Shown: positions 15,787 to 24,807 of the stretch, piece by piece
Position numbering within the stretch: the stretch's first letter is position 1
Layout of the letters: every line of letters begins with the position of its first letter
NCBI RefSeq assembly: GCF_004799345.1
Contig: NZ_SSMC01000002.1
Coordinates: 310,001-374,000, forward strand
Reading direction: 5' to 3'
Source of the DNA: Robertkochia marina
GTDB lineage: Bacteria; Bacteroidota; Bacteroidia; Flavobacteriales; Flavobacteriaceae
DNA length: 64,000 bases
The notes under the pieces: generated by a model
Database searches by the model: none
Told to the model about the DNA's origin: nothing
What the model saw: the letters and a program-made list of their open reading frames with translations, nothing else
Program-made: the position numbers and the translations under genes

Positions 15787-17031
15787 TTATACCCCGATCT
15801 TCTCCACCACTCCCAAAGCAGCGCGTTCTCCTGATAACATGGCCGCATTTAAGGAGCCATTGAGCAGGTAGTCTCCTGCGAGAAATATAGTGGTGGTTAA
15901 TTGTGTCTCAGAAGGAAGCATTTCATACTGCAAACCGTTCAACTTTGGCAATGCCTTGGGGATCCTGTAGTGTTTCAGACATCTCATGGTTTCTATGCCA
16001 CAAAGATCCTTTAGTTCTTTTTGCACAGCGGCGATCAGGTCTTCCCGGGAAAGATGGTGTTTCTTTACAATCGTTACTGATAACAACTCATTTTCGCCCC
16101 TGGTGGTTGATGGCAGATTGGTATGATAACAGATGTTGTTGATAAGTGTTTTGGGTTCCGGAATGAGTCCGATCAGCGGTTTTTCAATAACTTTTTCAGC
16201 AGTTTCAAAATAGAGGGTGTCACAGGCAACCCATTCACATTCCTGGTCATTCAGGTTCGGAACCAATTTCCCGGGTTCAGTGGCAATGATGGTGTAATCA
16301 CTTTCCAAAGTAACGCCATCCTCAAGATGTATTTCTCCATCACTAACTGACCTTACCTTAGCGTTAAATTCAAAGCGGGTGTTTTTCAGTCGTTCCTTTA
16401 ATTGATTTGGGATGGCTTGCATACCCGCCCGTGGCAGGGCCGCATACCCCTCGCCGAACATCTTGTAAACGAACTCGAACATTCTGCTTGAAGTTTGCAG
16501 TTCGGGTTCCAGGAATATACCCCCGAAAAACGGCCGGAAGAATTGATCGATCATGTTATTAGAAAAACCGAAATCCTGCAGGTATTGCAGGGTGGTCTTT
16601 TCCGGTTGCTCGAAGATGCTTTGCAGGTCCCGGCTTTTTAGAAGGTTGTTGAGCTTTAGAACCTTTAGTTTATCAGTGAAAGATCCAATGCCTGAAAAAA
16701 GAGTGGGGAGCAGTAAATTAAAATCCCTAAGCGCATCTCCCAGGATCTTTTTTTGTCCGTTTTTGAAAATCACAGCGCCGGGGAGAATTTTTTGAAGCTC
16801 CAGTGCTTTTAGGTCTAAATATTTTTGCGCCGAAGGGTAGGCCGTTAGCAACACCTGGAAGCCGTGATCCAGTTGATATCCCCCTACGATGTCAGTTTTA
16901 ACTCTTCCTCCAACCCTGTGGGTGGCTTCCAGGATCACCGGATGAAAACCACGTTCCTCAAGTACAATCGCCGCAGTGAGTCCGCTGATCCCGGCCCCGA
17001 TAATATGAATTTTTTGATCTTTCTTTTCCAT
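15787..17031 (-). CDS. NAD(P)/FAD-dependent oxidoreductase (protoporphyrinogen oxidase / desaturase-like)
   Basis: A 414-residue flavoprotein with N-terminal IHIIGAGISGLTAAIVLEE and the GG motif EATHRVGGRVKTD, so FAD is bound at the amino end. The middle (DFGFSNNMIDQFFRPFFGGIFLEPEL) is characteristic of the amine-oxidase / phytoene desaturase-like group of oxidoreductases common in Bacteroidota, and the C-terminus (IFLAGDYLLNGSLNAAMLSGERAA) is the second FAD contact. The substrate is unknown; a desaturase or isomerase role is possible from the family but no carotenoid gene is adjacent. No signal peptide. Confidence 0.78.
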   Translation of the reverse strand: MEKKDQKIHIIGAGISGLTAAIVLEERGFHPVILEATHRVGGRVKTDIVGGYQLDHGFQVLLTAYPSAQKYLDLKALELQKILPGAVIFKNGQKKILGDALRDFNLLLPTLFSGIGSFTDKLKVLKLNNLLKSRDLQSIFEQPEKTTLQYLQDFGFSNNMIDQFFRPFFGGIFLEPELQTSSRMFEFVYKMFGEGYAALPRAGMQAIPNQLKERLKNTRFEFNAKVRSVSDGEIHLEDGVTLESDYTIIATEPGKLVPNLNDQECEWVACDTLYFETAEKVIEKPLIGLIPEPKTLINNICYHTNLPSTTRGENELLSVTIVKKHHLSREDLIAAVQKELKDLCGIETMRCLKHYRIPKALPKLNGLQYEMLPSETQLTTTIFLAGDYLLNGSLNAAMLSGERAALGVVEKIGV

Positions 17032-17239
17032 AAATAATTGATAGCAATGCTGGTATACCTCAATACGAATTTACTGGATTTATTGCTGCTAACTGCCACA
17101 TTTAAAGCTATTCATAATAAAGAAGTCTTTATCTGAACAGTCTGATAGCGGCTGGTAAGAAGCTGTTAACCGGGGAATTAAAGAATCACTGGATGTAAGG
17201 GTTATCAATCAAATTAGAAGGATAGGGTTCCTTTTCAGA

Positions 17240-17848
17240 TTACTGATCAACCTGATACCCAAGTTTTGCCAGTTGCTCTTTAGTTAAATACAGCATGTTC
17301 ACATCAAGGGTGATGATGTTTTCAGGTGCATCCAGGGAATCGGTGGGTACCGTCGCAACAGCTTCCAGTACGTCAAGCCCTTTAATGACCTGCCCGAAAA
17401 TGGTATAATTTCCGTCCAGCCTGGGAATGCCTTCTTTGTCATGAACAATATAGAACTGGCAGCCTGCCGATAACTTATCGGGGTTGTCATCACGTCCTGC
17501 GCCTACAGCCCCATAAATATGCTTTAGGTTGTCATTGAATTCGGGTTCGATCAGGTAGGGAGAATCGCTGAATCCTTCCGGGGTATCCGGACAGCCCCCT
17601 TGCACCACAAAATCTTTGATCACTCGGTTAAAGCTCAGGGAATCCCAATAATTCTCCTGTGCGAGTTTTATAAAATGATCCTTATGATTCGGGGTTTCGT
17701 CATGAAGCCAAATAAGCATTTCCCCTTTCTCGGTAAGGATCTGCCCAATAGGATAGTTTTCGTCTTGTCCTTTTGTAAGCGTTCCTGAAAGGAGGATTCC
17801 TGTTCCAAGAGTCAGACAGAAGCTCATGGCAATGTATAGTGTTTTCAA
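17240..17848 (-). CDS. Cyclophilin-type peptidyl-prolyl cis-trans isomerase
   Basis: A 202-residue cyclophilin with an N-terminal signal or anchor segment (LYIAMSFCLTLGTGILLSG), so it probably works in the periplasm. The fold is recognised by LSFNRVIKDFVVQGGCP (the active-site arginine and FxxQGG), SAGCQFYIVHD and GNYTIFGQVIKGLDVLEAV. The family catalyses proline isomerisation and assists envelope protein folding. It is preceded on the same strand by the FAD oxidoreductase region but is separated by 208 bases, so it is probably its own transcript. Confidence 0.88.
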   Translation of the reverse strand: MKTLYIAMSFCLTLGTGILLSGTLTKGQDENYPIGQILTEKGEMLIWLHDETPNHKDHFIKLAQENYWDSLSFNRVIKDFVVQGGCPDTPEGFSDSPYLIEPEFNDNLKHIYGAVGAGRDDNPDKLSAGCQFYIVHDKEGIPRLDGNYTIFGQVIKGLDVLEAVATVPTDSLDAPENIITLDVNMLYLTKEQLAKLGYQVDQ

Positions 17849-18369
17849 GTGGTTGATGGTTTATAGGTTCGACTGTTGTTATGATTTCCTTCCCAAGATA
17901 GGAAATAAGTGGTAATCGCTATACGTGCATATATCCGAACCTCCGGTTTCATCCGCCGCAACTTTTGTGAAGACGGGAATCCTGGCTCATGCAATATGTA
18001 TTTTTTGACCTTTTTTCAATGACTAAATACTAGTTGGTCACATCATAGTTTCATCGGATTCATTGTTTATAAAGTTGTCTTAAACGAATAACTACTATTA
18101 GATCATAATACATCATTTCCTCACAAGTATCGACTATTTACTTATATTTAAGGATAGAAAGTGACATTTAGTGCTCTCTCATTGAGCAGTTTGAATCTAT
18201 TTTTGTTGAATTAATCTTTAAATATTCTACAGTAATAATTGCTGTTTTAAGCATTCTTTGATAGCCTTGCATCTATAAAAGGACCAACCTTCATATGCGC
18301 CTCCTGGTAAGGGCTTTAAAACAAGTTATAATAGGCCATTTCAAGGCATTCAAATTAAACCAACCAAAT
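17849..18369. other. Gene-free intergenic stretch
   Basis: This 521-base AT-rich stretch separates the divergent cyclophilin and iminopeptidase genes. I see no RNA signature, repeat or credible coding frame. The in-frame extension of the downstream gene from 18295 is rejected because the lipoprotein signal begins at 18370. Confidence 0.6.
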
Positions 18370-19341
18370 ATGAAAACGATAATTAATTCTTTGAAATATT
18401 TCGCAATAATCAGCGTCACAATCCTGTTTATGTCATGTCAGTCCTCTGAAAAAACAAAACATGAACCCATTCCGACAGGAGAAGGGAAGTTAAAGGTTGA
18501 GGGAGGAAATATCTGGTATAAGGTAACCGGAGACGGACAGGACACTCCTTTGGTGTTATTACACGGTGGGCCGGGATACTCCAGCTTCTATCTGAAACCT
18601 CTGGAGGAATTAGGAAAAGATCGGCAGGTAATACGCTATGACCAATTAGGAGCAGGGAAATCAGATATGGTTACAGATAGCAGCCTGTTTACTGTAGATC
18701 ATTTTGTAGATGAACTGGAGACCCTAAGAACCCATCTTAAGGTCGAAAAATGGCATGTGTTAGGGCACTCATGGGGAAGTATCCTGGCATTGGAATATTT
18801 TAAAAAATATCCGGATCATGTGACCTCCCTGATTTTTGGAAGTCCCTGTCTGGATCTGAAGTTATGGGAACAAAGTACGAATGAATTGCTTCTAACATTA
18901 CCGGATTCATTGCTGACTGCCGTTCACAGGGCCGATTCAACCGGAGTATATGATGATCCACTTTATGAAAAAGCCATCAATACATTCTACGATAAGTACC
19001 TATGGGGGCAGGACCCAGTGTTGGAAGAATTGGATAGTATGGTGAGTACTGCTAATCCGGCAGTTTATACCTATATGTGGGGTCCAAGCGAATTCAGTAT
19101 CACAGGGACACTTAAGAATTATAATGGATTAAAGAATATGGAGGAAACAGATCTTCCGGTGCTTTTCACAGTGGGGGAGTTTGATGAAATTAAACCGTCT
19201 TATGTTCAGGATATGGCTGCACACTTCAAAAACTCCAAAGTGAAGGTGTTTTCCAACTCCAGTCACCTGACGACCTGGGATGCAAGGGAACAAAATATCC
19301 AGGTGGTGAAAGAGTTCCTGGAACAGCAGGAGGTTCAATAG
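18370..19341 (+). CDS. Alpha/beta hydrolase lipoprotein, proline iminopeptidase family (S33)
   Basis: The start is placed at ATG 18370, which begins a lipoprotein signal ending LFMSCQSS; an in-frame ATG at 18295 would add 25 residues ahead of it. The oxyanion motif LLHGGPGYSSF, the nucleophile elbow VLGHSWGSILALEY (Ser), an acid in FTVGEFDEIKP and the histidine in SNSSHLTTWD complete the catalytic set. S33 proline iminopeptidases release N-terminal proline from short peptides; here the enzyme should be lipid-anchored outside the cytoplasm. Length (323 residues) is normal for the family. Confidence 0.85.
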   Translation: MKTIINSLKYFAIISVTILFMSCQSSEKTKHEPIPTGEGKLKVEGGNIWYKVTGDGQDTPLVLLHGGPGYSSFYLKPLEELGKDRQVIRYDQLGAGKSDMVTDSSLFTVDHFVDELETLRTHLKVEKWHVLGHSWGSILALEYFKKYPDHVTSLIFGSPCLDLKLWEQSTNELLLTLPDSLLTAVHRADSTGVYDDPLYEKAINTFYDKYLWGQDPVLEELDSMVSTANPAVYTYMWGPSEFSITGTLKNYNGLKNMEETDLPVLFTVGEFDEIKPSYVQDMAAHFKNSKVKVFSNSSHLTTWDAREQNIQVVKEFLEQQEVQ

Positions 19342-19489
19342 CAGAGTCATTCCGGATGACAAATCCTTTTTCTGATAGGGGTCTTTAAATACATGGAAAG
19401 AATTAATTAAAACATCAAGAAAAAGAGTCTAATAAAGACTGTTCTGATTTTTGTAATTTTCCAAAAGAAATAATCACATTCATAACACC

Positions 19490-21139
19490 ATGAAAAAACT
19501 GATCCTGACCGGTATAATACTGAGTCTTGTTGCCTGCCAAACGAATAAGGGCGAACAAAAAAGCGATGATACAGCCAATGATACCATAGCGATGAATCCT
19601 ATTCAACAAAAAGTAGATGAATTTGCCGAATTTACCCTGACCACCGATGTCTCGGTGCTGAGTGAAAAAGAAAAGCAGATGCTGCCCCTGCTCATTGAGG
19701 CCGCACAGATCATGGATAAATTATTTTGGAAGGAGGCTTATGGAAGTAAAGATTCCTTAATGGCCGAACTAGGTCCGGCACAAAAGGCTTTTGCTGAGAT
19801 CAATTATGGTCCCTGGGAGCGGCTGAATGACGACAAACCCTTTGTTGAAGGGGTAGGGCCCAAGCCTGAGGGTGCACAATTTTATCCGGAAGATATGACC
19901 AAGGAAGAATTTGAAGCCTGGGACAACCCGGATAAAGCAAACGCCTATTCTTTTGTGAGAAGAGATGAGAATGGCGAGCTCTACCTGCAGCCCTATCACG
20001 AGGCTTTTAAGGAAGAAGTAAGCAGGGCTGCCGAACTGTTGAGACAAGCCGCTGAACTGGCCGAAGAGGAAGGGCTCAAAAAGTATTTAACCCTAAGAGC
20101 TGATGCATTAGAGAATGATGAGTACCTGGAGTCTGATATGGCCTGGATGGATATGAAAAATAATTCCATTGATGTTGTAATAGGCCCTATTGAAAATTAC
20201 GAAGACAAGCTTTATAATTACCGTAACGCCCATGAGGCTTATGTGCTTATCAAGGATAAATCCTGGAGCGAGCGTTTAGAGAAATACGCTTCCTTCTTGC
20301 CTGAATTGCAAAAAGGATTACCGGTTGATGCTCCTTATAAAAAGGAAATGCCCGGAACCTCTTCTCAATTGAACGCCTATGACGTGATCTATTATGCAGG
20401 AGATTGTAATGCCGGAAGTAAGACCATAGCCATCAACCTGCCGAATGATGAGCGGGTACAGCTGGAAAAAGGGTCCAGAAGGTTGCAGTTAAAGAACGCT
20501 ATGCAGGCCAAATTTGATAAGATCCTGGAGCCGATCTCCGAGGTGCTGGTAGCAGAAGAGCAGCGTAAACATATTACCTTCGACGCCTTTTTTGCGAATA
20601 CCATGTTTCATGAGGTAGCCCACGGCCTGGGCATTAAAAACACCATTAATGGCAGCGGTACTGTCCGCGAAGCATTGAAAGAAAAAGGATCAGCCCTGGA
20701 AGAAGGGAAGGCAGACATTCTTGGGTTGTACATGGTTACCAAGTTGCACGAGATGGGAGAGATAGAAGGGGAGCTTATGGACTATTATGTGACCTTTATG
20801 GCCGGTATTTTCCGTTCGGTACGGTTTGGAGCGGCCAGTGCTCACGGACAGGCGAATATGGTTCGGTTTAACTATTTCCAGGAAATGGATGCCTTTAGTT
20901 TTGATGAGGCTACCGGACAGTATGCGGTGAACTTTGAAAACTTCCAGCAGGCTATGAATTCTCTCTCAGAGAAAATTCTAACCCTTCAGGGCGATGGTGA
21001 TTACGATGGGGTTACCCGGCTGTTTGAAGACATGGGACATGTTAGCCCTGAATTGCAGAATGCCCTTGACAGGGTATCGGAGGCCGGTATCCCCAGAGAT
21101 ATTGTCTTTGAGCAGGGTACCGATGTTTTAGGGTTGTAA
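19490..21139 (+). CDS. M49-like (dipeptidyl peptidase III-type) zinc peptidase lipoprotein
   Basis: A 549-residue lipoprotein (MKKLILTGIILSLVACQT, lipobox Cys) with a zinc site FHEVAHGLG near residue 380 and, about 35 residues later, ALEEGKADILGLY. The second motif matches the EECRAD helix of family M49, which supplies the third zinc ligand. Family M49 normally has a six-residue HELLGH motif; here it is the five-residue HEVAH, as in some bacterial relatives. DPP III enzymes remove dipeptides from peptide N-termini. The gene ends 22 bases before a strong terminator, and the iminopeptidase gene upstream suggests a shared role in extracytoplasmic peptide breakdown. Confidence 0.78.
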   Translation: MKKLILTGIILSLVACQTNKGEQKSDDTANDTIAMNPIQQKVDEFAEFTLTTDVSVLSEKEKQMLPLLIEAAQIMDKLFWKEAYGSKDSLMAELGPAQKAFAEINYGPWERLNDDKPFVEGVGPKPEGAQFYPEDMTKEEFEAWDNPDKANAYSFVRRDENGELYLQPYHEAFKEEVSRAAELLRQAAELAEEEGLKKYLTLRADALENDEYLESDMAWMDMKNNSIDVVIGPIENYEDKLYNYRNAHEAYVLIKDKSWSERLEKYASFLPELQKGLPVDAPYKKEMPGTSSQLNAYDVIYYAGDCNAGSKTIAINLPNDERVQLEKGSRRLQLKNAMQAKFDKILEPISEVLVAEEQRKHITFDAFFANTMFHEVAHGLGIKNTINGSGTVREALKEKGSALEEGKADILGLYMVTKLHEMGEIEGELMDYYVTFMAGIFRSVRFGAASAHGQANMVRFNYFQEMDAFSFDEATGQYAVNFENFQQAMNSLSEKILTLQGDGDYDGVTRLFEDMGHVSPELQNALDRVSEAGIPRDIVFEQGTDVLGL

Positions 21140-21161
21140 GAAAAAGGCAGATAATAAATTC

Positions 21162-21193
21162 AAAAGCCGGTTCTTTAGGGAACCGGCTTTTTT
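21162..21193 (+). terminator. Intrinsic terminator after the M49-like gene
   Basis: AAAAGCCGGTT and AACCGGCTTTTTT pair around the loop CTTTAGGG. The T-run on the plus strand fits termination of the upstream lipoprotein gene; the A-run on the left makes it potentially bidirectional. Confidence 0.9.
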
Positions 21194-21378
21194 ATGAAAC
21201 GCTCTTTGATTAGGTAGAATGTATTTTATATGCAGGTTTAAACAGAATTTTCAATTCCAGCCGGAAAGGTGAATGCCTGGTAGAGATAACCTTATAAATT
21301 TTCATGATATTATTTTAAGACGATCCCTGTAACAACTCAACAGGTAAATCGTTGTAATGGCAAACCCATCTATACAAT

Positions 21379-21819
21379 ATGAGTTCAGATAAGATTAAGC
21401 ATACCCCCTTAACCAACACCAGGGTCGATATTAAGATCAAACTGGCATTGCTGTGGACTTCCCTGATGTTTCTCTATATCTATGCCGATTATTTTCGGTT
21501 GATGACGCCGGAGAAGCTGGATAACATGATGAACCTCCAAACGCCTATGGGACCAACGACCCCGGAACTACTGGTTATATTCTCCGGAATTTTGATCATT
21601 CCGGCGCTGATGATCGTTCTTTCTATAATGCTCCCGGCAAAGATTAACAAATGGATGAACATGGTTGTAGCCACGATCTATGCGTCTATGTCGGTCATGA
21701 TCATAAGCTCAAGTATGGGAGTTGAATGGCAAAACTTCTTTGTGCTCTTTAATGTGGTAGAACTTTTGGTTTTCACCATGATTGTTGTCCAGGCCTGGAA
21801 ATGGCCGAGAAACAAATAA
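21379..21819 (+). CDS. Four-helix membrane protein (DUF6326-like)
   Basis: A 146-residue protein with four hydrophobic segments: about 24-42 (KLALLWTSLMFLYIYADYF), 68-86, 94-113 and 119-137. The first segment pattern, with an aromatic-Asp (YADYF) near its end, resembles the DUF6326 family of small Bacteroidota membrane proteins; I am moderately sure of that name. It is 15 bases upstream of a DUF4386 gene, and the two are likely cotranscribed. Function unknown. Confidence 0.6.
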   Translation: MSSDKIKHTPLTNTRVDIKIKLALLWTSLMFLYIYADYFRLMTPEKLDNMMNLQTPMGPTTPELLVIFSGILIIPALMIVLSIMLPAKINKWMNMVVATIYASMSVMIISSSMGVEWQNFFVLFNVVELLVFTMIVVQAWKWPRNK

Positions 21820-21834
21820 TTGTAAACAATATAA

Positions 21835-22521
21835 ATGTATATGAGCGAAAATCACTCTCAATTAGTTAAGTCAGCGCGGATTACAGGAATTTGGTATTTA
21901 CTATTGGCGATCTCTGGAGTGCTCGGATTTATGGTGGTACATCCCCAGGTATTTGTGTCAGGTGACCCGGAAGCGACGCTTACCAATTTGATCGATCAGG
22001 AATCCACAGCCAGGTTACGACTTTTACTGGAATTTGCGATTGTTGTATCTCAGGCGCTTACCGCCGTATGGTTTTATAAACTATTTAAAGATGAGGACCA
22101 ATGGGCCTCCTGGGTCATGGGTACTTGGGGAATGACCAATGCTGTAGTCATAATGATAAGTGCCATTGCCATGGCCTCTGCTATTAGCATTGCAAATGCT
22201 TCAATGCCTGCCCTGGAAGACAAGGTGGTGATCATTCAGGTATTACAGTATATCATATCAAATGCCTGGGGAATAGGAGGACTTTTCTTCGGACTCTGGC
22301 TTTTTCCCATGGGGTACCTGGCGATCAAATCGAAAAGAATGCCTGTTTGGCTGGGTAGAGTGATACTCCTCGGCGGGTTGGGGTATCTGGTGAGTACCGT
22401 GGTACGTTATTCAGGTATTGACTTTTCATATAACAGATTTCTGATCCTTCCCGCAACCATCGGCGAATTCTGGATGATAGGCTATTTATTATTTGTTGGG
22501 GTTAGAAATGATAAGAATTAA
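21835..22521 (+). CDS. DUF4386 family membrane protein
   Basis: A 228-residue protein with six or so membrane segments. The opening SARITGIWYLLLAISGVLGF and the following extracytoplasmic loop with DPEATLTNLIDQESTARLR are typical of DUF4386. The last segments end with FWMIGYLLFVGVRND. Two ATG codons (21835 and 21841) are possible starts. DUF4386 proteins are common, uncharacterised membrane proteins. It lies directly after the DUF6326-like gene. Confidence 0.8.
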   Translation: MYMSENHSQLVKSARITGIWYLLLAISGVLGFMVVHPQVFVSGDPEATLTNLIDQESTARLRLLLEFAIVVSQALTAVWFYKLFKDEDQWASWVMGTWGMTNAVVIMISAIAMASAISIANASMPALEDKVVIIQVLQYIISNAWGIGGLFFGLWLFPMGYLAIKSKRMPVWLGRVILLGGLGYLVSTVVRYSGIDFSYNRFLILPATIGEFWMIGYLLFVGVRNDKN

Positions 22522-22549
22522 GATCACTCCATTTTTCTGATTATTCTAG

Positions 22550-22759
22550 TTATAAACAATATGACATCCCAATAAGATAGTTACCCGGCTTTTCAATTTT
22601 TGCGCCAATTGTAAACCTTACGCTGTATGTGCTCCCGGGAATTTCTCTAATAGCTTTCATAGAACTATTAGAGGTAGTTTCCTGGCATGTTGTAAAATCG
22701 GTCTTCAGGATCTGCGAATTAAAAGGAAGTTCCTGGGTATGGTTTTGATAATAAAGAGG
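22550..22759 (-). pseudogene. Possible 3' remnant of a secreted-protein gene
   Basis: On the minus strand 70 codons are open without a start codon, bounded upstream by a TAA, and end in GAKIEKPGNYLIGMSYCL. The composition (SVRFTIGAKIEKPGNYLIG) looks like the beta-rich end of a surface protein. It fills most of an otherwise gene-free 339-base gap. No family is recognised and it may be chance. Confidence 0.3.
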
Positions 22760-22825
22760 TTATGTTGGTTTTAAGACACCGATGCAATCGATGAGTTTAT
22801 CATAAATTTTCTATACTTAAATTAT

Positions 22826-22859
22826 TTTGTTTAACTTTGTGTCAAAATTGTTAAACAAA
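22826..22859 (+). promoter_or_regulatory. Promoter and 10-bp inverted repeat (operator candidate) of crtW
   Basis: TTTGTTTAAC (22826-22835) and GTTAAACAAA (22850-22859) form a perfect 10-bp inverted repeat with a 14-base spacer. A perfect -7 box TAACTTTG (22832-22839) overlaps the left arm, and the right arm ends one base before the ATG at 22861. A protein bound here would cover both promoter and translation start. Confidence 0.6.
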
Positions 22860-22860
22860 A

Positions 22861-23565
22861 ATGACTCGCAAGAAAAGAGAAATCCTTTTCAAGCCCCTTG
22901 ATCCTTTTGGGATTATTATTGCCACCGGTATTGTGGTAGCGTGGTTCTTATGTTTGTACTACCTTTTACAATGGGAGATTTCCATTTACAGTCCGGCTTT
23001 ATACTTCGGCATTCTCTTACAGGCGCACTTATATACAGGAGTATTTATAACCTCTCATGATGCCATGCATGGTACCGTTACAAAGAATGGGGCTATCAAT
23101 ACCTTTTTCGGCCGGCTGACCTCCATGCTTTTTGCTTTTAATTCATACGATCAGCTTATCCGTAAACATCATATGCATCACCGGCATGTGGCTTCTGAGG
23201 AAGATCCTGATTTTCACGAATCAGGCAATTTCTGGACATGGTATTGGAATTTTCTAAAGAATTATATTACCCTGAAGCAGCTCATCCTTATTACCGTAAC
23301 CTTTCAGGTATTACTGCTTGTTTTCCCGATAGAGAATATTATTCTGTTTTGGGTTGTGCCCAGCGTTTTGTCAACATTTCAACTCTTCTATTTCGGAACA
23401 TACATCCCACATCGTACTGGTCACCACAGCGAGAACAAGTACAAATCGGGAACCTTGAAGAAAAATCACCTCTGGGCTTTTCTAAGCTGTTATTTTTTTG
23501 GTTACCATTATGAACATCACGATGCCCCCGGGGTACCCTGGTGGCGATTGTGGCAGATGAAATGA
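22861..23565 (+). CDS. crtW: Beta-carotene ketolase (CrtW-type)
   Basis: A 234-residue membrane di-iron oxygenase. The histidine clusters of CrtW are present: SHDAMHG (His66, His70), RKHHMHHRHV (His103-109), TYIPHRTGHH and GYHYEHHDAPGVPWWRL (His216-220). The last motif, with PWWRL, is specific to CrtW-type ketolases rather than general fatty-acid desaturases. The enzyme adds 4-keto groups to beta-ionone rings, giving canthaxanthin- or astaxanthin-type pigments. No other carotenoid genes adjoin it; it appears to be a single-gene unit under its own promoter with an overlapping inverted repeat. Confidence 0.87.
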   Translation: MTRKKREILFKPLDPFGIIIATGIVVAWFLCLYYLLQWEISIYSPALYFGILLQAHLYTGVFITSHDAMHGTVTKNGAINTFFGRLTSMLFAFNSYDQLIRKHHMHHRHVASEEDPDFHESGNFWTWYWNFLKNYITLKQLILITVTFQVLLLVFPIENIILFWVVPSVLSTFQLFYFGTYIPHRTGHHSENKYKSGTLKKNHLWAFLSCYFFGYHYEHHDAPGVPWWRLWQMK

Positions 23566-23795
23566 TTATTCATTTTACAAGGAGCCTCCTTGTCATTTAA
23601 CAACAATTTTACATAGGACCTTACCTAGGTCTTTCACTATGCACACCTTGGTATTTTAATTATCATTTTTTGGATACCAGTCCTTCTTTACAGACTTTTC
23701 CTTAAGGTTCTGTTGATGTCTTGTTTCTTTTGATTGTTTTCAATTTTTCATAACTAAAAATTGTAGCTTTTTTCTTATCTTAAGGGGGTTAAACC

Positions 23796-23894
23796 ATGAA
23801 TAAAAGTCAATTTTTCAAATTTATAGCGGTCTGCTTGCTTTGCATTGGCATCGTTACACTGCTGGTGCTTTTATTCAGGCATTTGTTCAACTAA
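23796..23894 (+). CDS. Tiny single-helix membrane protein
   Basis: A 32-residue frame (MNKSQFFKFIAVCLLCIG.. ending FRHLFN) with one hydrophobic segment flanked by lysines and an arginine, preceded by AAGGGGG, an unusually good ribosome binding site for this phylum. It ends 11 bases before the DUF2892 gene, suggesting an operon of two small membrane proteins. No family is recognised; real coding status is probable but not certain. Confidence 0.5.
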   Translation: MNKSQFFKFIAVCLLCIGIVTLLVLLFRHLFN

Positions 23895-23905
23895 ACTCTA
23901 TTATC

Positions 23906-24118
23906 ATGAAAAAAAACATGGGATCTTTAGACCGTTCGTTAAGAATACTTGTGGCTATTGTGATCGGGTATCTGTATTATGCCGGTACCTTAAGCGGTAC
24001 TCTTGGTATTGTGCTCCTGGTGCTGGCCGTAGTATTCGCTCTGACCAGTTTCATAGGTTTTTGTCCGCTTTACCTGCCCTTTGGTATTTCTACCTGTAAG
24101 ACCAAAGAAGGAAAGTAG
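23906..24118 (+). CDS. DUF2892 (YgaP-like) inner-membrane protein
   Basis: A 70-residue protein starting MKKNMGSLDRSLR, with two hydrophobic helices and the DUF2892 ending GFCPLYLPFGISTC. The family covers the membrane part of YgaP-like rhodanese proteins and many free-standing forms; the paired cysteines of CPLYxxFGxxTC are conserved, but their role is not established. A longer frame reaches back to 23840, but the MGS(L/I)DR start is the conserved one. It is followed closely by a terminator. Confidence 0.82.
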   Translation: MKKNMGSLDRSLRILVAIVIGYLYYAGTLSGTLGIVLLVLAVVFALTSFIGFCPLYLPFGISTCKTKEGK

Positions 24119-24150
24119 ATCACTTTAATAAAATCATTGGTATTCATGAT

Positions 24151-24178
24151 AAAAGACTCCCATAAGGAGTCTTTTTTT
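24151..24178 (+). terminator. Intrinsic terminator after DUF2892 gene
   Basis: AAAAGACTCC and GGAGTCTTTTTTT pair around the loop CATAA, with a long T-run on the plus strand. Confidence 0.9.
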
Positions 24179-24180
24179 AA

Positions 24181-24780
24181 TATGAAAAGCATTTAAAAAT
24201 CCACTGATATTCAATCCATAATGATGGTTCTAAACCATGTTTAAAAGCGAAGAAATCCATCAAAACTCATAAAGTCGATAATACTGTTCACTTCCTTCCT
24301 ATGAAGTGAAATTAAACGTATTAATTTAGAATTCAAGGACCTTCTTAGATACTTTCTAACCATTTGAGACTTTAAGAGGGTGCCCTTTGGAATTTAGTGT
24401 CTCCCGGCATTCATCTATTGATAGCTCACTCACAAACTTCAACACCTATCGTTCCTTGAAATGAGCTTTAATGCATAATAGCTAACGTCAGGATAGCTTT
24501 TTAACTAAGTGGTGATAATTCATTGTTAAAGGTATTTTCTTACCCGAATAGAGACCGCAGCTGGTCAATTTATTTCTCCCGGCATTGCAATGTTGAGTAT
24601 AACTAACAGGCTGATAAATAAGAGAACACACAGGCATTCAGCAGTTTATTTATTATACTTTTTATTTATATTTAAGCAGATTTTACCTACAATTTAAATG
24701 CTGTGTGCTTTAAGTGTTTGGTAATTAGTTGTTTGTGTAAAAAATGTAATACTGTTCCCGGAGCAAATGCACACTGAGAG
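24181..24780. other. Gene-free intergenic stretch
   Basis: About 600 AT-rich bases with no credible coding frame, RNA signature or tandem array. The word CTCCCGGCATT occurs twice (near 24402 and 24577), which I cannot explain. Confidence 0.55.
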
Positions 24781-24788
24781 TAGTTTTG
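24781..24788 (+). promoter_or_regulatory. Predicted -7 box of the outer-membrane protein operon
   Basis: TAGTTTTG fits the Bacteroidota -7 consensus TAnnTTTG exactly and lies 19 bases upstream of the start codon at 24808. No clear -33 TTG is seen. Confidence 0.5.
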
Positions 24789-24807
24789 TTTAATTTGATC
24801 GGCTTAT

